This document shows positions 1-8,391 of a stretch of 64,000 nucleotides of DNA, piece after piece. The translations under genes were made by a program, and so were the position numbers. The notes below the pieces were generated by a model that worked only from the letters and a program-made list of their open reading frames with translations, was not told the DNA's origin and searched no databases. The stretch covers positions 248,001 to 312,000 of the forward strand of contig NZ_JAAGPI010000004.1 of NCBI RefSeq assembly GCF_017104715.1, in the 5' to 3' direction. Numbering within the stretch: position 1 is the first letter of the stretch; every line of letters starts with the position of its first letter. The stretch is from Burkholderia sp. Ac-20365. Its GTDB lineage: Bacteria; Pseudomonadota; Gammaproteobacteria; Burkholderiales; Burkholderiaceae.

Positions 1-174
1 AGTCTCGCGACGAGCGGACGCAAGGGGGCGGTTCCACATCCCCCGCAACGGCCGCCGCGAAAGGTTGCGCTGACAATGAAGGTTGGCGGCCACCGACGTT
101 TCGCCGCGCTACAATCGCCCGTCTGCGGTTGCCGATTGGATCTGCAGACACGGTTACCGCGGGGGAACACGGCA

Positions 175-687
175 ATGAGTTTGGAAACGGCGGACGTCGA
201 AGTCCTGGCGCATCGCGTGCGCGAAATGGGCAATGGCCTGATCACGTTTGACGGATGCATGCTCGCCGGTAAGACGACACTGATGCGCGAGATCGCGCGT
301 CGCCTCGGCGCGCAAGGGCTCGATCTCGATGATTTCGTCGAAAAACAACGAGGCGTGTTCGTCCCGGCCCTGCGGCTCGAGGACCTGACAGCCGCGATCA
401 GGCAGGCGCGCGCCAGGTCTGACTTCGTGCTTCTATCCGGCATCTGCATGCGCGAAGTGCTGGCGCTGCTTGAACTTGATTCCAGACTGACTGTGTACGT
501 TCAGGCGAACAACCGCGAGGGCATGCCCGATGACATCGATCTCATCGGCGCCGAAGCCGGACGGTACCCGGAACTGATCGATTCCTTTGGCAAACTCGAG
601 GTCGAATGTTTTTCCTATCACGCGCGGTTTCGCCCCCGCGACGGCGCCGACGTGCTCTTTATCCGGACCCTGGAAGAGGACGAATGA
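175..687 (+). CDS. Small P-loop (Walker A) kinase/ATPase-like protein
   Basis: This 170-residue protein begins with a short lead-in and then a clear Walker A loop, GCMLAGKT, at about residues 27-34, followed by an LDLDDFVE segment. That arrangement resembles small uridine-kinase or dephospho-CoA-kinase-like P-loop proteins, in which an acidic segment follows the loop, but the substrate cannot be read from sequence. The ATG at 175 is preferred over an upstream in-frame ATG at 76 because a GGGGGAA run lies just before it and the upstream 33 residues look non-coding. A TACAAT hexamer at 110-115 could be a -10 box. Other P-loop proteins in this window (near 43.9 and 61.0 kb) have different surroundings. 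The P-loop is well supported; the function is not. Confidence 0.7.
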   Translation: MSLETADVEVLAHRVREMGNGLITFDGCMLAGKTTLMREIARRLGAQGLDLDDFVEKQRGVFVPALRLEDLTAAIRQARARSDFVLLSGICMREVLALLELDSRLTVYVQANNREGMPDDIDLIGAEAGRYPELIDSFGKLEVECFSYHARFRPRDGADVLFIRTLEEDE

Positions 688-806
688 TCAGCAGCATAAC
701 CGACGCCTGAACCAGGGCATCGACGTCAGGCAGACCGAACTCCGCGCGCGCCCAGTCGTCTTTCCGACGCGCGGCCCCTGTCGATTTATCCGGAAGGTAT
801 TGACTG

Positions 807-1670
807 GTGAACACGCTACCCGCAGCAAGTCTCATCCCGGCCGAAGAGCCGGAACGAAAGGCAACGCCTCATACGGCCGTGCTCGATCCGGAGCGTCGCA
901 AAGACACGGGGCTGAAGTCCGGACTGATCGCCGGGAAAGACGCGCTTCACATGGCCTATTACCCGGGCATCATTTTCCACGGGCACTCGGCTTTGGCGTC
1001 GCTGCGTTTAGGTGACGAGGTCGTCTTCTACGAAGTTGCGGTCCACGGGAAGATCTATCGCGCGCTCGCGCGGCCCGTACCGGGGCAGAATCCGCGAACC
1101 GATTCGCGCGATCTGAAATATGAGCTCGTCCGGACATGGGCCGAAGGCATGCGGCAGGATGGCTGGTTCCTCGCGCCGCCGCCCGCGATTCCCAACACCC
1201 CTCGCGCGCTGGTTCGCGAGATTCAAGAGGTGACGGGCTTGCCCATGGAAGTCGTAGTCGACGATGCCTACAGCATCCTGAACTATCGCCGCCATCACGG
1301 TGCGCATTATCCGGACACTATGACGCCGTCAGGGTATCGGTTCAGGGAGGCGTTTCTGATGTCTATCGAGCCGGATGGAAGCTTGAAGAGCCTGTACGAA
1401 ACGCCGACGGGAGTGAACCCGGAAAAGTGGACGAACTTCCTCCGCGTGCTTGATCGAAAGGAGTCGGACGCGCTGCGGCAGTACGCTGTCTCCGGTTCGG
1501 CCATCACCGAGTTCGGCGAAGCCGGTGCCGTGGCGATGCGTGAAGCGGTTCGGCTGCGCGACGGTGACTTGCGCGCGTCGCCACCGGCGTCATATACGCC
1601 CTTCATGGAGCGCTTCCCGCTGGCCGACCACCAGAAGCTCGAACGCAACGTCGGCGGACAGCGACGGTAG
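807..1670 (+). CDS. Hypothetical protein, 287 aa
   Basis: I do not recognise this family. The gene starts with GTG at 807, preceded by GGAAGG at 792-797. The protein is soluble: no signal peptide or membrane helix is visible. The first 45 residues are charged and probably flexible, a mixed alpha/beta body with several aromatic residues follows, and the C-terminus ends in a basic QRR. It stands alone, 119 bases after the P-loop gene and convergent with the DUF6630-like gene downstream. Codon use is consistent with a real gene throughout. Confidence 0.65.
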   Translation: MNTLPAASLIPAEEPERKATPHTAVLDPERRKDTGLKSGLIAGKDALHMAYYPGIIFHGHSALASLRLGDEVVFYEVAVHGKIYRALARPVPGQNPRTDSRDLKYELVRTWAEGMRQDGWFLAPPPAIPNTPRALVREIQEVTGLPMEVVVDDAYSILNYRRHHGAHYPDTMTPSGYRFREAFLMSIEPDGSLKSLYETPTGVNPEKWTNFLRVLDRKESDALRQYAVSGSAITEFGEAGAVAMREAVRLRDGDLRASPPASYTPFMERFPLADHQKLERNVGGQRR

Positions 1671-1735
1671 GCAGGGCAGGCGAGGGTATTCCGGCGTTCT
1701 TCGGGGGCGCTCGCCGGCTAAGAAAATCTCACTTG

Positions 1736-2368
1736 CTACGATGTCCGAGCGCCTGAAGACGCCGCGAACATGTCGCCCGTCTCGACGACGGCACCTGCAG
1801 TCGTTGAGAGTCGCAGCGCTTCGTCGACGTCGTCGCGCCTGATGACGAAAGCGATGTAGTCATCCGATCCCGTGTCCAGGTGCAGTAGCGCGTATCCCCT
1901 TTGATCCAACCACGCGCCGAAGTTCAGCAACACACCGGGCACCGTCCGGTCGCCATCCGGACCACGCCATCGATCCTCAATGCCAAGCGTGTCCAGCAAC
2001 CGGTTCGCCTGCCACTCGATCTCGTCAGATGCGCGCCAGTCAACGGAGATGCTGAGGCTCCATTCGGAGGAATCGACGCTCTCCGGCTCCCCAACGTGAC
2101 GCGTGAGTACCCAATCGAGGATGGCGGACGCATCCTCGCCGGGCGCTGCATCGCGTGTCGACAACGCGAGACGTTCGCGCGTAGCGGAGCCAAGTGGCGT
2201 TGTAATAAGCCGCACGAGATCCGTCAGCGCCGATATCGAGGCCTGCGACGGCGTGAAATGCTCACGCAAAATCTCAGCATCGGGAATCTCGGGCTCGAAC
2301 GCATCTCGCAAGACTTGCGGGCGTTGCCCTCGAAACCGGCTCAACCAGCGACTGAGAATCCGATACAT
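1736..2368 (-). CDS. DUF6630-like protein
   Basis: This is a 210-residue soluble protein read on the minus strand. Its C-terminal third (about residues 130-195) has a pattern I associate with DUF6630 proteins: an acidic/aromatic stretch with EDRW, then FGAWLDQRGYALLHLDTGSD and a following beta strand ending in FVIRRDDVDE. The function of that family is unknown; members are often found among toxin-immunity and accessory genes. The ATG at 2368 is preceded by an AAGAAAGAGAAAG purine run. It is probably co-oriented with the small membrane protein just upstream at 2398-2598 and may be its operon partner. Confidence 0.6.
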   Translation of the reverse strand: MYRILSRWLSRFRGQRPQVLRDAFEPEIPDAEILREHFTPSQASISALTDLVRLITTPLGSATRERLALSTRDAAPGEDASAILDWVLTRHVGEPESVDSSEWSLSISVDWRASDEIEWQANRLLDTLGIEDRWRGPDGDRTVPGVLLNFGAWLDQRGYALLHLDTGSDDYIAFVIRRDDVDEALRLSTTAGAVVETGDMFAASSGARTS

Positions 2369-2397
2369 GTGCTTTCTCTTTCTTCCTGACCGGCCTG

Positions 2398-2598
2398 TCA
2401 GTCGGGTGACCGGGGCGCCATGGCAGAGGCGGTGATTGCGCCAGCCATGGCGAGCAGGCAGGCGGATCCGGCGGCCGCCAACATCATCGTTGCGCGATCA
2501 ACCGATTTTTTACTTGGACCTTCGATGTCGATCTGACAGAACAGCATGGAAAAGCGAAACCTCCGGCTGCGCCCGCTCGCGGCTTCATTTGCGTCCAC
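2398..2598 (-). CDS. Small single-helix membrane protein
   Basis: This 66-residue protein has a basic N-terminal half and one hydrophobic segment at about residues 38-60 (ATMMLAAAGSACLLAMAGAI), so it is likely a single-pass inner-membrane protein. The start is taken as GTG at 2598 because GGAGG sits six bases upstream; an ATG eighteen codons in has no such site. A good promoter (TTGATA, 17 bases, TATGCT) lies upstream on the same strand, and the gene is divergent from the XRE regulator. It probably leads an operon with the DUF6630-like gene, whose start is 29 bases beyond its stop. Confidence 0.55.
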   Translation of the reverse strand: MDANEAASGRSRRFRFSMLFCQIDIEGPSKKSVDRATMMLAAAGSACLLAMAGAITASAMAPRSPD

Positions 2599-2630
2599 AA
2601 AAACCTCCGTGTGGTTGGTTAGTCAGATAA

Positions 2631-2659
2631 AGCATAACCAGCACGATATGATTTATCAA
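2631..2659 (-). promoter_or_regulatory. Sigma-70 type promoter for the 2598 gene
   Basis: On the minus strand TTGATA (bases 2654-2659) and TATGCT (2631-2636) are separated by exactly 17 bases, a near-consensus housekeeping promoter. It lies in an AT-rich divergent spacer. A short TGAT-TT-ATCA near-palindrome overlaps the -35 box and could be an operator for the XRE regulator encoded on the other side; that is inference. Confidence 0.55.
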
Positions 2660-2725
2660 TAGGCTTATGTGCTTTTCATCACGGTTTGCTATCATTATGG
2701 TCGCGATGAATGGAGGAGCAGTACT

Positions 2726-3163
2726 ATGACAGCCGCAAAGAAGGTTGCTTATTCGGCGATCGTTGGTGGTGTTCTCGCAGAAGAGCGTGAACTTCGAAGT
2801 GTGACGCAGGGTGCCGCAGCAACGGCGGCTGGGGTCACGCAGTCGACCTGGGCGAGACTCGAGGCTGGCAAGGCGTGCACGCTCGAAAACCTGGGACGGG
2901 CATGCGCGACGTTCGGCCTCGAACTCTGGCAACTGTTCAAGGTGGTTGACGATCGGGCGCGGGCACTACGGGAGCAAGGGATCGAGGTCGTCTATGAGCC
3001 GATGACCGATACCGACGAGACAGTGACATGGATAGCCGGCAACGAACTGTCGCGCATCAGTACCGCCGCTCTCGCGGCAACTTCGCCTCTCGCGTCGGTG
3101 GCCATTGCGGCAGGGAACGGCGTCGTCGGCTATATCAAAAACGTCCTCGGGAGAGCCGGCTAG
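2726..3163 (+). CDS. XRE-family helix-turn-helix regulator
   Basis: This is a 145-residue DNA-binding protein. Residues about 20-62 form a Cro/C1-type helix-turn-helix, with the signature AAGVTQSTWARLEAG (recognition helix and its capping turn) followed by the third-helix pattern LENLGRACATFGLE. The C-terminal 60 residues are less conserved, with alanine-rich helices that could serve dimerisation or ligand sensing. The ATG at 2726 has GGAGGA at 2712-2717; an earlier in-frame start at 2669 lies in promoter-like AT-rich DNA and is unlikely. It is divergent from the small membrane protein gene, and the spacer carries promoter and palindrome-like sequence, so control of both directions by this protein is plausible. 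Confidence 0.8.
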   Translation: MTAAKKVAYSAIVGGVLAEERELRSVTQGAAATAAGVTQSTWARLEAGKACTLENLGRACATFGLELWQLFKVVDDRARALREQGIEVVYEPMTDTDETVTWIAGNELSRISTAALAATSPLASVAIAAGNGVVGYIKNVLGRAG

Positions 3164-3345
3164 ACCCCTTGGGTCGCCTCCTTCAGGACGAGACGTCGCT
3201 GCTCGACGTTGCGAAGGCAAGGTGCGATCGGTCAAGTAAGAGGGGCAGCTTGCCGATAAAGCGTTGTCGGAGACCCTCTGAACGGCCGACGCCGCTTTCG
3301 TTGGTTTAACCGAAGCACATCAATGGACAACACAAAGGAAAGGGC

Positions 3346-3528
3346 ATGCTTGCGTTTTCCAGGCGGAAGCCTTCGGCGCCATTTTGGGTGGTTTCAACGT
3401 TAATCCTCGTCGCCGTGCTTGGGTGGCTGCTGCCGCCCTCACAGCTGACGAGCAAAATTATGTTCGCGGTCGGCATCCTGGGTGGCTACCTCGCACTCGA
3501 TGCAGCGAAGAGAGGTCACAAGGTATGA
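3346..3528 (+). CDS. Small membrane protein, 60 aa
   Basis: Two hydrophobic segments (about residues 12-29 and 37-52) separated by a PPSQ turn predict a hairpin membrane protein. AAAGGAAAGGGC precedes the ATG. Its stop overlaps the start of the next gene as ATGA, so the two are translationally coupled. I do not recognise a family. Confidence 0.6.
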   Translation: MLAFSRRKPSAPFWVVSTLILVAVLGWLLPPSQLTSKIMFAVGILGGYLALDAAKRGHKV

Positions 3529-3800
3529 GCGAAAAGCGCCTGAAATCCGTCTCGCCAGTGAGTGCAGCTATCCATGCCGCGCTTGTCTCTCTGCTACTCG
3601 CGTACCCAGCCGTCGGGTTGATGCGGTTCTTCCAGCACTTTGATCCTCAACGGGCCGATGTCGCACCCACAGCGTGGTGGACCGTGTGGCTGCTGTTTCC
3701 GATCGGACTTGCGTTCGCGGGCGCGGTATGGGCGACGCTCGCCAGTCTCGCCTACAACGCGATCGCACGGTTCCTTGGCGGTGTGCGGTACAACGCATAG
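3525..3800 (+). CDS. Two-helix membrane protein, 91 aa
   Basis: The start ATG at 3525 overlaps the stop of the preceding gene. Two hydrophobic helices lie at about residues 14-34 and 49-71, joined by a charged loop (FFQHFDPQRAD). The C-terminal YNAIARFLGGVRY resembles the end of small bacterial membrane proteins of the DUF3566 type, which is a loose similarity only. It forms an operon with the upstream hairpin protein and is followed eight bases later by an exported protein gene. Confidence 0.6.
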   Translation: MSEKRLKSVSPVSAAIHAALVSLLLAYPAVGLMRFFQHFDPQRADVAPTAWWTVWLLFPIGLAFAGAVWATLASLAYNAIARFLGGVRYNA

Positions 3801-3808
3801 GAAAACAA

Positions 3809-4255
3809 ATGCGCCTCGATATCATCCTCGCCTTGCTGCTGCTCGCATCTTCGCCTATAGCGCATGCCGCGACTCCGCTCGACGTATTGCAACAGCAACA
3901 AACCAAGATCAACGATGCGATCGATGCGCGCAACCGCTTTCTCGACAAGATAGGTTTCGCCGGTCATAGCAACGACTCCGTCGAACTCGCGTCGATCAAC
4001 GGCTCGGAGCTTACCGTCATCTACACACTTCAAGCCTTGGACGACATGCTAAGGATCGTTGAGAAAAAGTCAGCGACCGTTCGGACAGGATTGAAGCACG
4101 TCGGGAATTCGATGGTTATGGTATGTCAGGCTCAACTAACGCAGATCGCATCCGATGGCGCGCAACTCGACGATTCGAGGATACGCAAAGAGATCGATAA
4201 GCAGATCAACAACGTGCGCGCGGCGTGCGATGCGATTGTGGCGGTGACAGATTGA
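3809..4255 (+). CDS. Exported hypothetical protein, 148 aa
   Basis: An N-terminal signal peptide (basic MRLD, a leucine-rich core, and a likely cut after AHA at about residue 20) predicts export to the periplasm. The mature part is mainly helical and starts with a glutamine-rich DVLQQQQTKINDA segment. Two later cysteines, in VCQAQL and RAACDAI, could pair. The ATG at 3809 is preceded by AGGAAAACAA, a sequence repeated in front of several neighbouring genes. Family unknown. Confidence 0.6.
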   Translation: MRLDIILALLLLASSPIAHAATPLDVLQQQQTKINDAIDARNRFLDKIGFAGHSNDSVELASINGSELTVIYTLQALDDMLRIVEKKSATVRTGLKHVGNSMVMVCQAQLTQIASDGAQLDDSRIRKEIDKQINNVRAACDAIVAVTD

Positions 4256-4300
4256 ACCTCGTCAATACCTCGTAATTTAAGGAAAACAAGGGGCCGAAGC

Positions 4301-4618
4301 ATGTTAGTTGAATTGCGGGACCGGATCTTCAAAAAGTTGGGTTTGCGCATCAATCTGCAACGTGGCGACGTGTTGGAGGCGCTTAGTCGTGCATTCGACG
4401 GTGCGGAGGTCGCGCCCACGGATGAGCCGTGGGTTTTGCGAGTCGCGACCACACCTGTTCGCGAGGTCAACGTGACGGAAGAATGGCTGTCTCGATATGT
4501 TCAGTCGGGACGCTTTTCTCGCCATGATTTGGAAGACTATTTCCGACGGCAAAAGCTGCGGCATCACTGGGTCGATTTCGGTGACGGCACATTGCGGTTT
4601 TTGATCGACGGCAACTAG
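4301..4618 (+). CDS. Hypothetical soluble protein, 105 aa
   Basis: This is a charged 105-residue protein with no membrane segment. The central part (VTEEWLSRYVQSGRFSRHDL) looks like two short helices and the C-terminus is a beta-rich WVDFGDGTLRFLIDG. AAGGAAAACAAGG lies about 17 bases before the ATG. It is in line with the exported and membrane proteins around it, and no family was recognised. Confidence 0.5.
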   Translation: MLVELRDRIFKKLGLRINLQRGDVLEALSRAFDGAEVAPTDEPWVLRVATTPVREVNVTEEWLSRYVQSGRFSRHDLEDYFRRQKLRHHWVDFGDGTLRFLIDGN

Positions 4619-4641
4619 GCATCGGAAAAGTTGGGGAACAA

Positions 4642-4869
4642 ATGAGTAAGGCAATGAAAGTAGCTCTGAACGCCGAGTGTCTACCGCGCTGGAAAGACTG
4701 TCTGAGCTTTACAGTCCTTGGACTCACGGTGTTGCTTGTCATGTTGCTGTCGAAGGGTACGGACGCTGCACTGTGGTTCGGAATCCGCTGGGGCGGATTG
4801 ACGGCATTGTTGCTGGTGGTAACGGCGTTGCGGCACCGTAGGGCTGGTCGCGGTGCGGGATGGGCATAG
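4642..4869 (+). CDS. Small two-helix membrane protein, 75 aa
   Basis: Two hydrophobic helices (about residues 22-39 and 46-64) and a basic C-terminal tail (RHRRAGRGAG) predict an inner-membrane hairpin with the tail in the cytoplasm by the positive-inside rule. TTGGGGAACAA precedes the ATG at 4642. The stop overlaps an ATG in the next gene's frame, but that gene more likely starts at 4920. Confidence 0.5.
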   Translation: MSKAMKVALNAECLPRWKDCLSFTVLGLTVLLVMLLSKGTDAALWFGIRWGGLTALLLVVTALRHRRAGRGAGWA

Positions 4870-4919
4870 AACCGCGCGAAGCGCCTCCAACGCGTAGAAA
4901 AAAGGAAAACTGCCGAAAA

Positions 4920-5711
4920 ATGGACCGAAACGAACAGTCTGCAATAATGCCGGTGCCGACAAATCGCGCCTCCCCTCAGCTGCGTCCTACGAAATTTGTG
5001 ACGAACGCTCTGCGGTTTTCCCAGGTCGGAACGCCGTTCTTCGTCGCGCTCGCATTAGCCACGAGTGCGGTGCACGCAAGGGAGCCTACCCGCGCGGACC
5101 AGGCTTTTTGCGACCACTATGCGGCGATCATGCAAAAAGCGCTGGAGGTCGATAGAGGTGGCGACCCGGCTGCGATCGCTCGGTTTCGTCAGTCAGTGGC
5201 CCGCGATCCGGAGGCGCAACTGATCATGCCTGGTCTAGGTGTGAGCCGCACGACGCCACAGTGGATTACTGACGTGACAGTGCAGTCGCGCGAGCATTGC
5301 CTCGACGAGGTCAGGCTCAATATGAGAGGCTGGCTACCTGACGACCCAGAGCGCCCGAAGGATGTAAGCTCAGCCTCCAATCATGTAGGGGCGATCACAC
5401 GCTTACCATCCGAGCGCGCGGCGCAAGCCTCCGCCACCTCTGTTCCGCCCGCCGCCGACCAGTTTGAAGGTACGTTCATTGAACAGAACATGTACACGCC
5501 CGTGAAGGTGATATTTCGACGGCATGCAGGAATATGCTTCGGCGGCACGCTAGTGACTGTGCCCAGGCACGGGATGAAGCCATTGCAAACTTGCGGAGTG
5601 CGTGAACAGTCGGGCGCATATATCGTGCGCTTTCCGCAAGACAGTTTTGGAGAGGTGAGCGTCCCCTTTTCGACGATGCGCACAGCGGATGTCGACCAGA
5701 CATCGAATTAG
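4920..5711 (+). CDS. Exported hypothetical protein, 263 aa
   Basis: A hydrophobic segment at about residues 36-52 ending in SAVHA-R looks like a signal peptide with an unusually long N-region, so the true start may be one of the later methionines (for example 4947). The mature region holds several cysteines (FCDHY, HCLDEV, ICFGG, TCGV) suggesting disulfides in the periplasm. The C-terminal part, from about residue 180, is beta-rich with a GTFIEQN...VIFRRHAG pattern. I chose 4920 because AAAGGAAAACTG lies upstream and it avoids overlap with the previous gene; 4860 is also open. Confidence 0.55.
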   Translation: MDRNEQSAIMPVPTNRASPQLRPTKFVTNALRFSQVGTPFFVALALATSAVHAREPTRADQAFCDHYAAIMQKALEVDRGGDPAAIARFRQSVARDPEAQLIMPGLGVSRTTPQWITDVTVQSREHCLDEVRLNMRGWLPDDPERPKDVSSASNHVGAITRLPSERAAQASATSVPPAADQFEGTFIEQNMYTPVKVIFRRHAGICFGGTLVTVPRHGMKPLQTCGVREQSGAYIVRFPQDSFGEVSVPFSTMRTADVDQTSN

Positions 5712-5737
5712 TCGGTAGAAAAAACGAAAGGGCAGAA

Positions 5738-6322
5738 ATGAACCGGACGAACATGCTCCTTGCAACAGTTGCTTTTTTCGGCTCGGTGACCTTGGTGGCG
5801 ATGATGCCGACTCTAGCTGCGGCACGTCCAGCGGACGTAGATTGGAAGTTATATGGCGGCTTTGATCGTGGTTCCCCGAATGAGAAGTCCTACTGCTTTT
5901 ACGATTCGTCAGGGGTGACGCACTTTGCTGACAATCGACTCCGGGTTTGGGTCAAGTGCTTGAGGCAACGTGATCTCGATGCAGTGGACATCAAGGAGAG
6001 CTTCGGTGGCAAGATTCTGGAGAACACTGCGAAGAAGGTGGCGGATTATTATGTTCCCCCCATCTCGACAGTACAGAGCCTTGATGCAGAACAGGCGATG
6101 ACAATAACCCAATATGAAGAAACCGCGGATGTCGCCGCAATACAGCCGCAGGCGAGTATCTTCTACGAGATCTCGTGCACCGAGAGAAAGATTCGGGAGT
6201 TGAGTATGACAATTAACATGCGTGGACGGCGCGGTTCGGATGACAAGAGCAGCGAGTGGAAGTTCGTTCCTCCGGAAGGTAATGCGGCGAATCTCCTCAA
6301 GATACTTTGCGGAGTGCCCTAG
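5738..6322 (+). CDS. Exported protein, surface-adhesin-E-like fold
   Basis: The first 28 residues form a signal peptide ending LAAA-R. The mature protein starts with a WKLYGG strand, then YCFYDSSGVTHFADNRLRVWVKC, and later ISCTERKIRELSM and a C-terminal cysteine. That order resembles the surface-adhesin protein E / stress-response lipid-free family: a tryptophan-tyrosine strand, a colour of FYD...RVW, then CxxR. I judge it a moderate match. Members are small secreted or periplasmic beta proteins of mostly unknown role. GAAAGGGCAGAA precedes the ATG. Confidence 0.55.
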   Translation: MNRTNMLLATVAFFGSVTLVAMMPTLAAARPADVDWKLYGGFDRGSPNEKSYCFYDSSGVTHFADNRLRVWVKCLRQRDLDAVDIKESFGGKILENTAKKVADYYVPPISTVQSLDAEQAMTITQYEETADVAAIQPQASIFYEISCTERKIRELSMTINMRGRRGSDDKSSEWKFVPPEGNAANLLKILCGVP

Positions 6323-6340
6323 CTAAACCACGGAAAATTG

Positions 6341-6683
6341 ATGCAGCGACGATACAGAACGTGGCGACAGGCCGCAGTGGTCAAGCAATCCCCCCTTTCG
6401 CAGAACGCGCGGCAGGAGCTTGAGCAAGCACTTGAATCTGGCTCGCCGGGTTGTCATAGACGGCACGCTTTTGGTTGTAGACGCCAATCAGGCGTTTAAA
6501 ACCGGTGGCAACCGTGAGTGCCGATTTAAACATGGTCAGAATCACCTAGGATATGTCTGCGAAGCCTCCGGGTCTGTGGATACAGCAGCTATCAAGGCTG
6601 CCATTGCATGGGCCGAGGCACAGGCAAATAGCCCTGACGGCGATGGGCAGCATTCTCTCGCTGCGAATAACCACGGAAAATAA
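6341..6683 (+). pseudogene. Short gene with probable frameshift
   Basis: An ATG at 6341 follows CACGGAAAATTG, the same type of leader used by neighbouring genes, and reads MQRRYRTWRQAAVVKQSPLS before drifting into non-coding-like sequence and a stop. A second frame, open from about 6420 (TTG) to 6683, carries the plausible remainder: ARRVVIDGTLLVVDANQ, two cysteines and an alanine-rich tail. A single indel near 6436 would join them into one protein of about 113 residues. Alternatively only the second frame is a gene, with a weak TTG start. Family unknown. Confidence 0.35.
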
Positions 6684-6687
6684 CGCT

Positions 6688-6860
6688 ATGACACAACCGT
6701 AGGGCGACTCCTGCACCAGTCGATTTCTGCTGCTACCTCAGACATTCCGGGTTTTCCTACCTATCCGAGCGCATCTCAACGCGCGTTGCGCGACCCCACT
6801 CCATCAGTCGACTGTCTCGAAGCGGCCCAGGCACGTCACAGCGCGCGGTCCGACAAGTAG
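6688..6860 (+). pseudogene. Short broken gene remnant
   Basis: An ATG at 6688 preceded by CACGGAAAATAACGCT stops after four codons. A neighbouring frame stays open to a TAG at 6858 and encodes a plausible segment (TVGRLLHQSIS, then a proline-rich stretch and LEAAQARHSARSDK). This suggests a short gene disrupted right after its start. Evidence is limited to frame and composition. Confidence 0.25.
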
Positions 6861-6867
6861 GAAAAAT

Positions 6868-7092
6868 ATGGCCTCACATCTTAGGTTCGCTGAGCCTGCC
6901 GACGTGTCGGCTGATTGGCTTCCACGCGGATAACGACGCGTAACCGACCCAAACCACGTCTTGGGTGCAGACGATGCGCGATTACTCGCGCTTTCGATCG
7001 ACTGGCGGTTGGTGGTCGACGTGAATGCCGGAGCCAGAGTTGGCCTTCGCGCTGTCGATGCGGGCGACGACCTTATCTACGTTGCTACCTAG
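6868..7092 (+). pseudogene. Short gene with in-frame stop
   Basis: After TAGGAAAAAT, an ATG at 6868 reads 21 codons (MASHLRFAEPADVSADWLPR) to a TAA at 6931. The same frame then continues for 52 codons with convincing coding character (DDARLLALSIDWRLVVDV and AVDAGDDLIYVAT) to a TAG at 7090. The simplest reading is a 74-codon gene with one nonsense codon. From 7093 to 7319 I see only another GGAAAACAAGG leader (near 7113) and a weak GTG-started stretch at 7141, with no supported gene. Confidence 0.4.
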
Positions 7093-7319
7093 GCCGCTAA
7101 CCGAATCTAACGACGGAAAACAAGGCCGACGAAGTTTTACGTGACCCACAGCGAGCCTCTGACCGACGAACGTCGTGCTGAACTGGGGCTTGGCATAGCG
7201 ACATCATCGACGTCCCTAGGTCATAGCGCAGCCGCGCCGACGCAGTGTCGACCTCTGCCCAAAGTGGGGGCGGGGTGTTCGGTGTAGGATGCACGCAAGA
7301 GAACCTGGCGGAGGGAACC

Positions 7320-8387
7320 GTGCTCTCAGACTACAGGCTGGTGCGGGCTGTGAGGCCGTCGACATTTGATCCATATCTCGGCTGGGTTGCCAGTTATCTG
7401 GGTTTCGAGTCGTCGACGCAACTGCTCGACGGCATCGGAGAGATTCGCGCTGGCGGCGCGCGTGTGAGCTTCGCCATCCGGCGCGACATTTCGTTTGCGG
7501 CGCTGCGATGGGTGGAGAGCGGTGCGGACCGATGTGAGGTACAGACCTTCTTCGTCCATCCAGCCACGAAATCAGCGCACGCGATGATCTCGATCAGGTC
7601 CGTGCAGTCCAGATCCTCCACCGACATCGGGCAACAGATGGTGACCCAGTTTGGCGAGGTCGTTGACGGTACTGAGGTGGACGAAAGCGTAATTGTGCCG
7701 GATTTCACGCAGCTTGTTTCATTGCTCTCGAGTGATGGTCTCTCTGCGCCCGTCCACGGTGAATTGCTGTCGCGCATACGCAATCTTGAATCTGAGCTCG
7801 AGTATGCGCGGATCGCTGCCGAAGACCAGCGTCGCGAACTCGCCACTGCTCGCGAAAACCTCAAACTGATGTCGATTGGTGCTGGCCCAGACGCGCGCCG
7901 GGCCCTGTTCCATACCAAGTCCACGGCGGCCGCCGCGTCGGTACCAGAAACGAACGACAGCCTGGCCGGGCTGCCCGGCTGGGCGCAGCGCAACGTTGAA
8001 CGCATCGTGGTCTTGCCTCGGGCGTTGTCCGGGGCAAAAAAGTCACAGTACGAAAGCCCTGAGACTGTGATGGCGGCGCTGGAGTTTCTGGCCGGTCCCT
8101 ATCGAGACCTCAAACGCGGAGTCATGACACTTGCTGAGTTCGACGAGACCCTGAAACAGCAGACGTTCCAACTGGCTAATTCCGTTGGCGTCAGCGTCGC
8201 GGGTGAACAGGGTGAGCAGTACTATGTCCGCTGGGCGGGTCGCAGGGTACTCATGGATCAGCACGTACTCAAAGGCGGTGGACGCGAGCCGCGCTACTGC
8301 ATGCGGATCTATTTCTTCTGGGATCCCGACAGCGCGAGAGCTGTCGTAGGTGTACTTCCGCATCACCTCGAAAACAGTTTGACCTGA
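7320..8387 (+). CDS. Coiled-coil protein with C-terminal RelE-fold-like domain
   Basis: This 355-residue protein has three parts: an N-terminal alpha/beta domain (about 1-140), a coiled coil (about 147-185, ELLSRIRNLESELEYARI), and a compact C-terminal domain (about 219-350). The last contains RIVVLPRALSGAKKS, then YYVRWAGRRVLMDQHVLKGG, RYCMRIYFFWD and VVGVLPHHLENS. I recall this strand-loop-HL pattern at the C-termini of several uncharacterised accessory and defence-like proteins, where it looks RelE/toxin-like; that link is inference. GTG at 7320 is chosen because CGGAGGGAACC sits right before it; an in-frame GTG at 7245 lacks a ribosome site. The next gene starts four bases after its stop, so the two are one unit. 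Confidence 0.65.
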   Translation: MLSDYRLVRAVRPSTFDPYLGWVASYLGFESSTQLLDGIGEIRAGGARVSFAIRRDISFAALRWVESGADRCEVQTFFVHPATKSAHAMISIRSVQSRSSTDIGQQMVTQFGEVVDGTEVDESVIVPDFTQLVSLLSSDGLSAPVHGELLSRIRNLESELEYARIAAEDQRRELATARENLKLMSIGAGPDARRALFHTKSTAAAASVPETNDSLAGLPGWAQRNVERIVVLPRALSGAKKSQYESPETVMAALEFLAGPYRDLKRGVMTLAEFDETLKQQTFQLANSVGVSVAGEQGEQYYVRWAGRRVLMDQHVLKGGGREPRYCMRIYFFWDPDSARAVVGVLPHHLENSLT

Positions 8388-8391
8388 GATC

